A DNA stretch of 64,000 bases, taken from assembly GCA_035765635.1 (NCBI GenBank), contig DASTWZ010000010.1, positions 62,001 to 126,000 on the forward strand, read 5' to 3'. Each line of letters opens with the position of its first letter. The stretch's first letter is position 1. Of this stretch, positions 1 through 7,517 are shown piece after piece. This DNA is from EW11 sp035765635. GTDB lineage: Bacteria > Verrucomicrobiota > Verrucomicrobiia > Opitutales > Opitutaceae. The position numbers and the translations under genes are program-made. The notes under the pieces were generated by a model that ran no database searches, had not been told where the DNA came from, and saw nothing but the letters and a program-made list of their open reading frames with translations.

Positions 1-482
1 ATGTTCTTCCGGTCGAGATTGATTTTGAGGACCTTGAAGTCGTAGGTCTGGCCCACGTACTGATCGAGGTTCTTCGGCGGCTGTACATCGATGTGCGAAG
101 CTGGGAGGAAGGAATCGACGCCGATCGAAACGATCAGGCCGCCTTTGACCTTCGAGCGGACGCGACCGGCGACCACTGAACCCTCGGGAAACTTGGTGAG
201 GATGTTATCCCAATTTTTCTTCTGTTCCGCCTTGTCGAAGGAAAGAACGGGATTGCCCTCTTTGTCTTCGAGTTTTTCGAGATAAACCTCGATCTGGGAA
301 CCGATCTGGAGCTCGCCCAGATCAATGAACTCGTTGGCCGGAACGACGCCCTCGGATTTGCCGCCGATATCGACGACAACTTCGTTCTGGCGGATCTCTG
401 TGATGGTGCCCTGGACGATCGAACCTTCCTTCAATTTATCGAAGGAGGACTGCGCCAGGAGCTCTTGCATTACTGAACTCAT
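1..482 (-). CDS. rpsA: 30S ribosomal protein S1, N-terminal part (cut by window edge)
   Basis: Reading the minus strand from the ATG at 482 gives about 160 residues beginning MSSVMQELLAQSSFDKLKEG. Two S1 (OB-fold) repeats are visible. The first runs from about residue 18 (GSIVQGTITEIRQNEVVVDI, then GKSEGVVPANEF). The second starts near residue 100 (GSVVAGRVRSKVKGGLIVSI, then GVDSFLPASH). This is the arrangement at the start of ribosomal protein S1, the ribosome-bound mRNA-binding protein. The frame stays open to base 1, so the C-terminal repeats lie outside the window. An internal ATG four codons in (MQELL) is an alternative start. Family assignment is firm; a smaller multi-S1-repeat protein is the only real alternative. 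Confidence 0.88.
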   Translation of the reverse strand, partial: MSSVMQELLAQSSFDKLKEGSIVQGTITEIRQNEVVVDIGGKSEGVVPANEFIDLGELQIGSQIEVYLEKLEDKEGNPVLSFDKAEQKKNWDNILTKFPEGSVVAGRVRSKVKGGLIVSIGVDSFLPASHIDVQPPKNLDQYVGQTYDFKVLKINLDRKN

Positions 483-809
483 GATAACGTGCAAAAGCCG
501 TCACCTCGCTCCACGGTGCCGACCTTCGCGGTGATTCCTTTTAAGGGGAACCGTGGGTTGAAGGTTAACTGACGTGAGACCTGCGGGAGCACTGCGGCAC
601 ACAGGTCGGACCAAAAGAATTGCCGCAAACGAAGAGAGTCTCGAACTCCAACCGCACCCGCAAGAGGAAATTTCGGCCCGGCCGGACTAAGCGAATGCCG
701 CACACGTCAAACCGGATATTCTCCCCCATCCCGGCCACATTTTTTGCTAGCGGGAACCGTGACTTCGGCGAGCGTACCATGCGGCGGCAAGCCCCGCCAA
801 TTTTCCAGA
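483..809. other. Intergenic region between divergent rpsA and the ABC ATPase gene
   Basis: About 327 bp with no convincing gene. It must carry the outward promoters for rpsA (minus) and the ATPase gene (plus). The plus-strand frame is open from 744, but those 22 codons look non-coding and the conserved protein start is at 810. I see no repeat, hairpin terminator or recognisable riboswitch. Confidence 0.6.
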
Positions 810-2066
810 ATGGCACGTCCAATTATCGAAGTCAGAGGCATCTCAAAAAAATACCGACTCGGTCACATCGGTGCGAAATCCTTTCGTGAGGAACTCGAGC
901 GCTGGTGGGAGAAACGGAAAGCTGGAGACAGCGCGGCCAACAAAGCGTCGAACGCGGATTTCTGGTCGCTCAAAGACGTTTCCTTCGACGTCCAGCCGGG
1001 CGAGGTGCTCGGCGTCGTCGGCAAGAACGGAGCGGGCAAGAGCACTTTGCTCAAGATCATCAGCCGGATCACGGAACCGACAGCCGGCGAAATCAAAATT
1101 CGCGGGCGCATCGCCAGTTTGCTCGAGGTCGGCACCGGCTTTCATCCGGAATTGAGCGGCCGCGATAATGTTTTCCTCAACGGCGCCGTCCTCGGCATGA
1201 ACCGCGAGGAAATTCGCCGGAAGTTCGATGCGATCGTGGAGTTCGCCGAAATCGGCAAATTCATCGACACGCCGGTCAAGCGCTACTCGAGCGGCATGTA
1301 CGTCCGCCTGGCGTTTGCCGTCGCGGCACATCTCGAGCCGGAGATTCTGATCATCGACGAGGTGCTCGCTGTCGGTGACTCGGACTTCCAAGCGAAATGC
1401 TTGGGCAAGATGCGCGAGGTCTCGCGGTCGGACGGCCGCACGGTCCTTTTCGTCAGCCACAACATGGCTGCGGTGAAAAATCTCTGCAACCGCGTGGTCT
1501 GGCTGGAAAAAGGCAAGGTTCGCGCGGTCGGCGATGCCGACAAACTTGTCGTCGATTATCTGACCGAGAATTCGATGAAGAAAGCCCATGCGACATCCGC
1601 GCACGGCTTGAAGCTGCAGCACGTGGCTTTCCATTCGCCGAAAGACGACCTGCCGATGAATCAGCTGATGTTCGGCGAGGAATATAATCTCAAAGTGAAG
1701 ATCGCGTCGGAACGCCCGTTCACGCGCACGGCCGTCGTGATTCAGATCAAGAACGGCTATGGCGATCTGGTCAGCTCCATCTGCACGCCGGAGGAAGGGA
1801 TCAAGCCTTTCGAAATCAAGGACGAGGCGGACGTCGAGGTATCCATGAAGGCACTACGGCTCATGCCTGGTCGCTACACCATGGACGTCCTGGTTTTTCG
1901 GCCAAACGACAACACCCGTTATCTCGAGGGCGAAAACGTATTCAGTTTTGAAGTACACCCGGGCGTTCTCACCGGTGGCATGTGGCCGTATCAAAGCCAT
2001 CACGGTTACGTGCGCATCGCGGACGAGGTGACCCTGCATCATGAGAATCGCGTTTGTCAGCTATGA
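810..2066 (+). CDS. Polysaccharide ABC exporter ATP-binding protein, Wzt/KpsT type
   Basis: A 418-residue ATPase predicted to energise export of a lipid-linked polysaccharide such as O-antigen across the inner membrane. The N-terminal ABC domain has Walker A GKNGAGKST (about residue 72), the degenerate signature RYSSGMYVRLAF typical of the Wzt/KpsT/TagH branch, Walker B ILIIDEVLAVGD and the switch segment VLFVSHN. After about residue 265 there is a beta-rich C-terminal domain resembling the carbohydrate-binding Wzt C-domain. The ATG at 810 (MARPIIEV) was chosen because the upstream in-frame codons lack conserved character. The end overlaps the next gene by 26 bp, which suggests co-translation with the glycosyltransferase. 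No permease (Wzm) gene is adjacent. Confidence 0.87.
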   Translation: MARPIIEVRGISKKYRLGHIGAKSFREELERWWEKRKAGDSAANKASNADFWSLKDVSFDVQPGEVLGVVGKNGAGKSTLLKIISRITEPTAGEIKIRGRIASLLEVGTGFHPELSGRDNVFLNGAVLGMNREEIRRKFDAIVEFAEIGKFIDTPVKRYSSGMYVRLAFAVAAHLEPEILIIDEVLAVGDSDFQAKCLGKMREVSRSDGRTVLFVSHNMAAVKNLCNRVVWLEKGKVRAVGDADKLVVDYLTENSMKKAHATSAHGLKLQHVAFHSPKDDLPMNQLMFGEEYNLKVKIASERPFTRTAVVIQIKNGYGDLVSSICTPEEGIKPFEIKDEADVEVSMKALRLMPGRYTMDVLVFRPNDNTRYLEGENVFSFEVHPGVLTGGMWPYQSHHGYVRIADEVTLHHENRVCQL

Positions 2067-3282
2067 GTTTCCGCCGGACACGGCGTTCGGCGGAATAGCG
2101 ACCTACGTGGCCCAGATTTCCCGCTGCCTCGCCGCGGCGGGCGCGGAAGTCGAAGTCTTCTGCGGGAGCCAGACGCGTACCGACCGATTTGTCGACGAAC
2201 ATGGAGTGACGGTCAACCGGTTCAAGTCGGACCGGAATTCCTTTGCGACGATTGTCGTGCCGGGGTTCGTGCAGCGGCATCGGTTCCATGCCTTCGATGT
2301 GCTGGAAGGACCGGATTTCATGGCGGAAGCGCGCTACATCGTCCGCGCCCTGCCTCACCTTCCGTACGTCGTGAAACTGCACACGCCGTACTTCTTCGCG
2401 GCGAAATTCGGACGCTTCCCCTACAACCGCGAAGATTTCCGCAATCAGCTCAGACTTTTCTGGTACGTCGCAAAAACGCGCAACGTGCGCGCTCTCTCGA
2501 GTCGGCCGAATCCGATCTTCGAGGAAGAGCGTATCCATTTGGTGAATGCAGACGAGATCGCCGCGCCCTCTCGCGCGATCGGCGATATCATTCTGCGCAC
2601 GTGGCATCCGGATCCGCGGAAAATATCGCTCGTGCCGTACACGTACGAACCGCCCGCAGAGATGCTGGCGATCCCGGTGGAGACGAACACGAAACGCATC
2701 AGTTTTCTCGGACGACTCGAATGGCGCAAAGGCGTGCAGGATTTAGCGCCGGCCCTACCGTTGATTTTCAACCGCCATCCCGCCGCAAAATTCCGCTTCG
2801 TCGGCGCGGCCGGTCCCTCACCGCTGCCAGGGACCGACATGAAACAATACATCTGCAATCAGATCCCGAGCCGTTATCACGATCGCATCGAGTTCACGGG
2901 CAAGGTTCCCCTGAGCAGCATCCCTCGCTATCTGGCCGACACGGACATCTGCGTGTTTCCGAGCCGCTGGGAAAGTTTTGGCTTCGTGGTGCTCGAAGCG
3001 ATGTCGGCGGCTCGCGGGATCGTGTGTACTGGCAATGGCGGGATGGCTGAGCTCGTCGACGACGGAAAGTACGGGCGCCTCGTTTCGCCAAAATCGCCGA
3101 AGGAAACCGCCGAGCAGGTCAATTATCTTCTGGAGCACCCGGAGCTGCGCATGGAAATGGGCCGCCGCGGACGCGAAGTCGGCCTGCGCCGTTTCTCCGC
3201 CGAGGCTGTAGTGCCAATTCAACTACAAGCCTATGAACGCGCGATCGCCCGCCGCGGCGAAGTGGTGGCCAGGGTCGGCTGA
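2041..3282 (+). CDS. Glycosyltransferase family 4 (GT-B fold)
   Basis: A 413-residue retaining glycosyltransferase of the GT4 type. The start MRIAFVSYEFPPDTAFGGIA with its glycine-rich acceptor-side loop is characteristic. The C-terminal donor-binding half (from about residue 215) contains ISFLGRLEWRKGVQDL and the GT4 E-x7-E element in FPSRWESFGFVVLEAMSA. It is predicted to add a nucleotide-activated sugar to a surface glycan at the cytoplasmic face. It overlaps the 3' end of the Wzt-like gene, so both are probably used for the same glycan. Donor and acceptor cannot be read from the sequence. Confidence 0.87.
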   Translation: MRIAFVSYEFPPDTAFGGIATYVAQISRCLAAAGAEVEVFCGSQTRTDRFVDEHGVTVNRFKSDRNSFATIVVPGFVQRHRFHAFDVLEGPDFMAEARYIVRALPHLPYVVKLHTPYFFAAKFGRFPYNREDFRNQLRLFWYVAKTRNVRALSSRPNPIFEEERIHLVNADEIAAPSRAIGDIILRTWHPDPRKISLVPYTYEPPAEMLAIPVETNTKRISFLGRLEWRKGVQDLAPALPLIFNRHPAAKFRFVGAAGPSPLPGTDMKQYICNQIPSRYHDRIEFTGKVPLSSIPRYLADTDICVFPSRWESFGFVVLEAMSAARGIVCTGNGGMAELVDDGKYGRLVSPKSPKETAEQVNYLLEHPELRMEMGRRGREVGLRRFSAEAVVPIQLQAYERAIARRGEVVARVG

Positions 3283-3310
3283 GGGCTGAAGACTGAAGGC
3301 TGAGCGTTGA
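3283..3310. repeat. Family E repeat at a convergent gene boundary
   Basis: The short gap between the convergent glycosyltransferase and universal stress genes consists almost wholly of GGCTGAGGGCTGAAGACTGA-like words. The same words, in opposed orientation, fill the gap at 8975-9079. No T-tract terminator is seen. Confidence 0.6.
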
Positions 3311-3742
3311 TCAGGCCTGGGTCCCGGCGCGCACCACCAAGAGCGGGACAGAGGTGTTGTGACGCACCTTGTCTATCGTGCTGCCGTGGAGGATGTCGCC
3401 CACGAGCTTGTGACCGTGCGAGGTCATCGCGATCAAATCGCAGCCGCGCTCAGCGGCGACGCGAACGATTTCCTGCGGCGGATTGCCCAGCGCCAGTTCG
3501 GTGTGCACGGCAAGCCCGCCCGCGGTCATGGTCCCGGCAATTTTGCTGAGGTACTCGCGATCGGCGCGCATTTCCGCCGATTCGGCCAGGCTCAACTGTT
3601 CGAAATTTCTCGCGGCCCAACCATCGGCCACGTGCAGCAGGAGCACCTCGGCGTGCACGAGTTTGGCGAACTTCGTGATGTGCGGAATCAACGTCTCGTC
3701 CGCGGCTCCATTTTCAAGGGCGACTAGAATTTTCCGGTACAT
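3311..3742 (-). CDS. Universal stress protein, UspA family
   Basis: A 143-residue single-domain protein of normal UspA length. It opens MYRKILVALENGAADETL, has the typical second strand EVLLLHVADG, and ends with the nucleotide-loop region SHGHKLVGDILHGSTIDKV and VPLLVVRAG. The G-2x-G-9x-G(S/T) ATP-binding pattern is only partly kept (glycine missing in the first half), so ATP binding is uncertain. The start codon lies 4 bp after the mntH stop, so it is almost certainly co-transcribed with the metal transporter. Some Nramp proteins carry a C-terminal Usp domain as a fusion, so this neighbour probably acts with MntH. The partner is inferred from position only. Confidence 0.88.
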   Translation of the reverse strand: MYRKILVALENGAADETLIPHITKFAKLVHAEVLLLHVADGWAARNFEQLSLAESAEMRADREYLSKIAGTMTAGGLAVHTELALGNPPQEIVRVAAERGCDLIAMTSHGHKLVGDILHGSTIDKVRHNTSVPLLVVRAGTQA

Positions 3743-3746
3743 CGCG

Positions 3747-5099
3747 TCATTTCCCCGTGCCGAAAAACGAGGAGAGAAGTTTAATGTTCAAAGCCAGGAT
3801 GAGCAGCGCGACGGCCCAGGCGAGGATCTTGACCCAGCTCCGGTTCGCGAACTCACCCATTTTTAATTTGTCGCTGGTGAACGCGACGAGCGGGATGACC
3901 GCGAAGGGCAGCTGAAGGCTCAGCACGACTTGCGAAAGAACGAGCAGTTTAGCCGTCCCGCTTTCTCCGTAAATCGCCGCGCAGATCGCGGCCGGGATGA
4001 TCGCGATGGCGCGCGTGACCAGCCGGCGCAGCCATGGCCGCATGCGGATATCCAAGAATCCCTCCATCACAATCTGGCCGGCCAGCGTGCCAGTGAGGGT
4101 CGAGTTCTGCCCCGAAGCCAAAAGCGCGAGCGCAAAGAGAATGCTCGCCACGCCGACGCCGAGCGTCGGCGAAAGCAGTTGGTACGCGTCCTGGATTTCC
4201 GCCACGCCGTGATTGCCGCGCGCATAAAACGTCGCGGCGGAAACAACGAGGATGGCGCCGTTGATGAAGAGCGCGAACATCAGGGCCAAGGTCGAATCGA
4301 GCACAGCGAAACGAATGGCCTCGCGTTTTCCGGAGGTGTTTTGCGCGTACTTGCGCGTCTGCACGATCGACGAATGCAGATAGAGATTATGCGGCATCAC
4401 GGTCGCGCCGAGAATGCCGATCGCGAGATAAAGCATCTCGGGATTACGCACGATTTCCGGGCTCGGTATCAGTCCGCTGAATACATCGCGAAGTGCGGGC
4501 TTCGAGAAGATGAGTTCGAGACCGAAGCAGACCGCGATCAATCCCATCAGCAGGATCACGATTGCTTCCAGCAGACGAAATCCGCGATTCGCAAAATAGA
4601 GCACGACCACGACATCGAGCGCCGTCAGGATGACGCCCACCGTGAGCGGGATGTGGAAAAGCAAATTCAGCGCGATGGCCGTGCCGATGACTTCGGCGAG
4701 GTCGCACGCGCAAATTGCGATCTCGCAAAGCACCCACAGGGCGAGGGAAACCGGCCGCGAGTAGTGATCCCGGCAGGCTTGCGCGAGGTCGCGCCCCGTC
4801 ACGATGCCGAGTTTCGCGCAGAGCGACTGCAGCAAAATCGCCATCAAGTTCGAGAGCAGGATGACGCTTAGGAGCGTGTAGCCAAAAGCCGAACCGCCCG
4901 CGAGGTCCGTGGCCCAATTTCCCGGATCCATGTACCCGACGGCGACGAGGTAGCCGGGGCCCGAAAACGCCAGGAGCTTCCGCCAAAACGACGCCGTCTT
5001 TGGCACCATCACTGTGCCGTGAGATTCCGGCAAACTGGCGTGTTCGCCGCTCCGCTTCCAACCGCCTTGTTCGGCCGCAGCCGCGCCCGAATCGCTCAT
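3747..5099 (-). CDS. mntH: Nramp-family divalent metal (Mn2+/Fe2+) transporter
   Basis: A 450-residue integral membrane protein with about 11 predicted transmembrane helices. It takes up Mn2+ (and possibly Fe2+) with protons. Nramp hallmarks are present: the TM1 metal-site motif DPGN in GYMDPGNWATDLAGGSAFGY (near residue 57), and the TM6 MPHNLYLHSS block with the metal-ligand methionine replaced as is usual by the A-x-V-MPHN pattern (GATVMPHN). Length matches bacterial MntH with a short extra cytoplasmic N-terminus. It is first in an operon with usp. A TTAG...CTAA palindrome at 5224-5237 upstream suggests manganese-responsive control by a DtxR/MntR-type repressor (inference). Confidence 0.93.
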   Translation of the reverse strand: MSDSGAAAAEQGGWKRSGEHASLPESHGTVMVPKTASFWRKLLAFSGPGYLVAVGYMDPGNWATDLAGGSAFGYTLLSVILLSNLMAILLQSLCAKLGIVTGRDLAQACRDHYSRPVSLALWVLCEIAICACDLAEVIGTAIALNLLFHIPLTVGVILTALDVVVVLYFANRGFRLLEAIVILLMGLIAVCFGLELIFSKPALRDVFSGLIPSPEIVRNPEMLYLAIGILGATVMPHNLYLHSSIVQTRKYAQNTSGKREAIRFAVLDSTLALMFALFINGAILVVSAATFYARGNHGVAEIQDAYQLLSPTLGVGVASILFALALLASGQNSTLTGTLAGQIVMEGFLDIRMRPWLRRLVTRAIAIIPAAICAAIYGESGTAKLLVLSQVVLSLQLPFAVIPLVAFTSDKLKMGEFANRSWVKILAWAVALLILALNIKLLSSFFGTGK

Positions 5100-5223
5100 G
5101 AGTGGACCTCCCTGGCGATGCGAAGCAAAGGAGCCACTGGGCGGGCGAGAACGAACTCGACACCAGAACAGGTGATCATGGCAGAAACCAGAATGAGCGA
5201 GAACTTTTGGTCAAGTAAAAAAG

Positions 5224-5237
5224 TTAGGGAAGGCTAA
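5224..5237 (-). promoter_or_regulatory. Candidate DtxR/MntR-type operator upstream of mntH
   Basis: The sequence TTAGGGAAGGCTAA has the outer half-sites TTAG and CTAA of DtxR/MntR-like boxes. It lies 125 bp upstream of the mntH start. On the minus strand it falls between TTGATA and a T-rich hexamer with about 17 bp spacing, where a repressor would block a sigma-70 promoter. Palindrome and position are seen; the regulator is inferred, and no mntR gene is in the window. Confidence 0.4.
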
Positions 5238-5254
5238 ATATCAATGCGCTGCGG

Positions 5255-5413
5255 ATGCCGGCGAGGACGCCAGCGCTCCCAGTGGCCGACATCGGCGAAA
5301 CGCCGACGCTCGGCTAATGCCGAACGTTCGGCCAACCCCCAAATGCTCTACCGCCGTAGTGCGCCTTTCCAAGGCGCAGGAGGTTCTGGGAGCGCTGGCG
5401 TCCTCGCCGGCAT
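5255..5413. repeat. Family A element, copy 1: 159-bp unit with 27-bp terminal inverted repeats
   Basis: Perfect 27-bp inverted arms (5255-5281 and 5387-5413; core GCCGGCGAGGACGCCAGCG) enclose about 105 bp. Inside are two smaller hairpins: one around CGACATCGGCGAAACGCCGA, and TGCGCCTT-TCC-AAGGCGCA near 5360-5378. The same arms and internal words recur at 51404-51551. There is no coding capacity, so if mobile it would depend on a transposase elsewhere (MITE/REPIN-like). The rest of the 5100-5503 gap holds the mntH promoter region and no recognisable gene. Confidence 0.8.
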
Positions 5414-5503
5414 TTTCTTTCTACAGTCCGCGCCACAGGGCGCGGACGCACTCAATATTCGCGCTGCGATCGCATCCGTGGGCAGCCCGGTGGCTGGCCC
5501 GCC

Positions 5504-6547
5504 CTACCACTTGAACGGCACAGGCCCAACCAGGGGCTGCATCGGCGTCGACGGCAGCACCGTGCCTTCGGGTATCTCGAAGCCCCTCAGAAACTCCGCA
5601 GCGCCCAACATTTTCCCGCCCGGGCGCTGCAAGCGCAGGAGACGCAAAACTCCGCGGCCAGTGCCGACGCAAAGCGCGTCTTCCCTCAAACCCAAAACCT
5701 TTCCGGGAGACACGCGTTCGGTTGCCGCAGCCGGCTTACCGTCGCCTTCATCTTCAATCGCGCCTTCGCCCTGCCCCTCCTCCTCTTCTGACCAATCGGC
5801 CAATCCGAGCTTCACGTTCTGCTCGCGAATCTGCACGGCGCATCCAGGCCATGGATACAAGCCGTTGATGCGGTGCGCCAGTTCCGCTGCAGGTTGCGCA
5901 AAGTCTATCGCTCCGTCGGCTTTCGTCAGACGCCGACAATACGTCGCCGCCGTCTCTTCTTGCTCCAAAAAGGTCAACGCATTCGCCGCCAGGGCCGGCA
6001 GGTTGCGCGCGACGAGCGGCACGCAGGCCGACGCCAATTTTGCTTCCACTTCCGACGCTGTATCCGTGCGGCCAATACGCACGCGCTCCACATCCGCGAC
6101 CGGACCCGCGTCGAGTTTGCGCACGATGCGCATCAACGAAACTCCTGTTTCCTCGCGCCCGATCGCGACAGCGCTTTGAATCGGCGAGGCACCGCGAAAC
6201 TCCGGTAGGATCGAGGCGTGCAGATTCAACGTGCCGAGCCGCGGCGTCCCGATAAACGCCTCCTTCAAGATATGTCCATACGCCATCACCAACGAGAGGT
6301 CGGCGCCGAGCGCGGCGAACTGCAGCCGAAATTCCTCGGTCAATTTTTCCGGCTGCAGCACGGGAAGCGCGCGGGCCAGCGCCCACGTTTTGATTCCGTT
6401 CGCGACGACGTGCTGACCGCGCCCAACCGGCCGATCCGGCTGGGTCACGACCGCGATCAACTCGACCGCTGGATTTCCCGCGAGCGAGTCGAGGAGCGGC
6501 AGCGCGATCGGGTCGGAACCGAGAAAAACGATTTTCAACCTCGGCAT
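5504..6547 (-). CDS. fmt: Methionyl-tRNA formyltransferase
   Basis: A 347-residue enzyme that formylates initiator Met-tRNA using 10-formyl-tetrahydrofolate. The N-terminal formyltransferase fold has MPRLKIVFLGSDPIALPLL, the folate-site stretch LSLVMAYGHILK, the signature LNLHASILPEFRGASPIQ (catalytic Asn/His region) and ETGVSLMRIVRKLDAGPV. The C-terminal tRNA-binding barrel follows from about residue 205 and carries an acidic low-complexity insert (SEEEEGQGEGAIEDEGDG). The ATG at 6547 was chosen because the conserved fold starts there; the frame stays open upstream. It is the last gene of a minus-strand run after der and the DUF4380-like gene, 34 bp downstream of the latter. Confidence 0.93.
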   Translation of the reverse strand: MPRLKIVFLGSDPIALPLLDSLAGNPAVELIAVVTQPDRPVGRGQHVVANGIKTWALARALPVLQPEKLTEEFRLQFAALGADLSLVMAYGHILKEAFIGTPRLGTLNLHASILPEFRGASPIQSAVAIGREETGVSLMRIVRKLDAGPVADVERVRIGRTDTASEVEAKLASACVPLVARNLPALAANALTFLEQEETAATYCRRLTKADGAIDFAQPAAELAHRINGLYPWPGCAVQIREQNVKLGLADWSEEEEGQGEGAIEDEGDGKPAAATERVSPGKVLGLREDALCVGTGRGVLRLLRLQRPGGKMLGAAEFLRGFEIPEGTVLPSTPMQPLVGPVPFKW

Positions 6548-6581
6548 TTCGACAAGTGCGATCCGACCAACCGACGCCAGC

Positions 6582-7517
6582 TCAGCTCGCTCCGCGCATC
6601 GCGGCCGATTTGAGCCAGGCATCCACCGCCGGCTTCAGTCCTTCTTCGAAGGCCGCGTCGGTCGCCGGTTTTTCCAAACCTTCGATCAAGGTCCAGTGCT
6701 CGACATGGGTGATCGACTCCTTCGGCTTCAACTTCACCAAAGGACTGAGTGTCTCGAGCTCCACCATCTTCCCGTTCGTGAAAGTTTCGAATGTGCATCC
6801 AAAATCTGGATACGTCGCGCCGTCGACGATCGCGGCGTGCTTCACGAAAGTGACGCCATCGAGCCAATAGGCAGCCCAGCCGAGGTATTTTGAGATGCCC
6901 AGCTTCTGCGCTTCCTTGGCCTTGTTGACATTGATGCCGACAAAATGCCGATGGAGGTCCCAACACGGCATCGAGAGATCGGTGAAGCTCCAGGGAATCA
7001 GCGTGTAGGTCGGCAGCAGATCGCCGCCGGAGTGACTTCCCTTCGGCAACAGCGGCAGCACCGCATAGCCACCAGCGCGAAACATCGTGAGCGCCCAGGC
7101 CCCGGTCTCGACCGGCCAGAGGCCCTGATTGGTGAGCTGGTGCGTGACTTTGATCGTGTTCTCACCGAGCAATTCGAGCTTGATCGCCTTCTGCATGCCG
7201 GTCTTCGGCTCGGTCGGCTGCGTGAGCGACACGCCTTTCGGTAGTGCTTTTACCGCTACAGGGTCATCGTCGGGCTGGTAAGTGCGAACGATGTCCTCGG
7301 GCGAGTGCCAGAGACGGTGCCCGCCGCGTAAATAATATCCATGGTCGCGCTGCTCGTTCGCCGGAAACTGCAGAAAGAGATTTCCCGCTTTCTCGCTCTC
7401 GAGCGAACGGAACGAAATGACGCGCGGGCCGACCGCCGTCGTCACGATCAGCTCGATCGATTTGCTGGCCAGGACCAGCGCTTCACCGCCGCGATAATCA
7501 GTCTTCGATAGTTTCAT
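6582..7517 (-). CDS. DUF4380-like protein, galactose-mutarotase-like beta-sandwich
   Basis: A 311-residue protein without signal peptide or membrane helix. The start MKLSKTDYRGGEALVLASKS, then ELIVTTAVGPRVISF and later GGHRLWHSPEDIVRTYQPDD, resembles DUF4380 and aldose-1-epimerase-like proteins, where a His in the GGHRLWH loop faces the sugar site. It probably binds or isomerises a sugar, but no reaction can be assigned. The ATG at 7517 overlaps the 3' end of der by 20 bp, pointing to co-translation; an upstream in-frame start at 7565 would overlap more. The family assignment is from memory of motifs and moderate in confidence. Confidence 0.6.
   Translation of the reverse strand: MKLSKTDYRGGEALVLASKSIELIVTTAVGPRVISFRSLESEKAGNLFLQFPANEQRDHGYYLRGGHRLWHSPEDIVRTYQPDDDPVAVKALPKGVSLTQPTEPKTGMQKAIKLELLGENTIKVTHQLTNQGLWPVETGAWALTMFRAGGYAVLPLLPKGSHSGGDLLPTYTLIPWSFTDLSMPCWDLHRHFVGINVNKAKEAQKLGISKYLGWAAYWLDGVTFVKHAAIVDGATYPDFGCTFETFTNGKMVELETLSPLVKLKPKESITHVEHWTLIEGLEKPATDAAFEEGLKPAVDAWLKSAAMRGAS

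Noticed and set aside
3930..4871. 313-codon plus-strand frame opposite mntH
   Set aside because: Composition (R, H, D, Q rich) is that of a reverse-complement membrane protein gene; not a gene.
5244..6179. 311-codon plus-strand frame across family A repeat and fmt
   Set aside because: Starts in the repeat and continues antisense to fmt; codes a low-complexity R/S/A-rich string.
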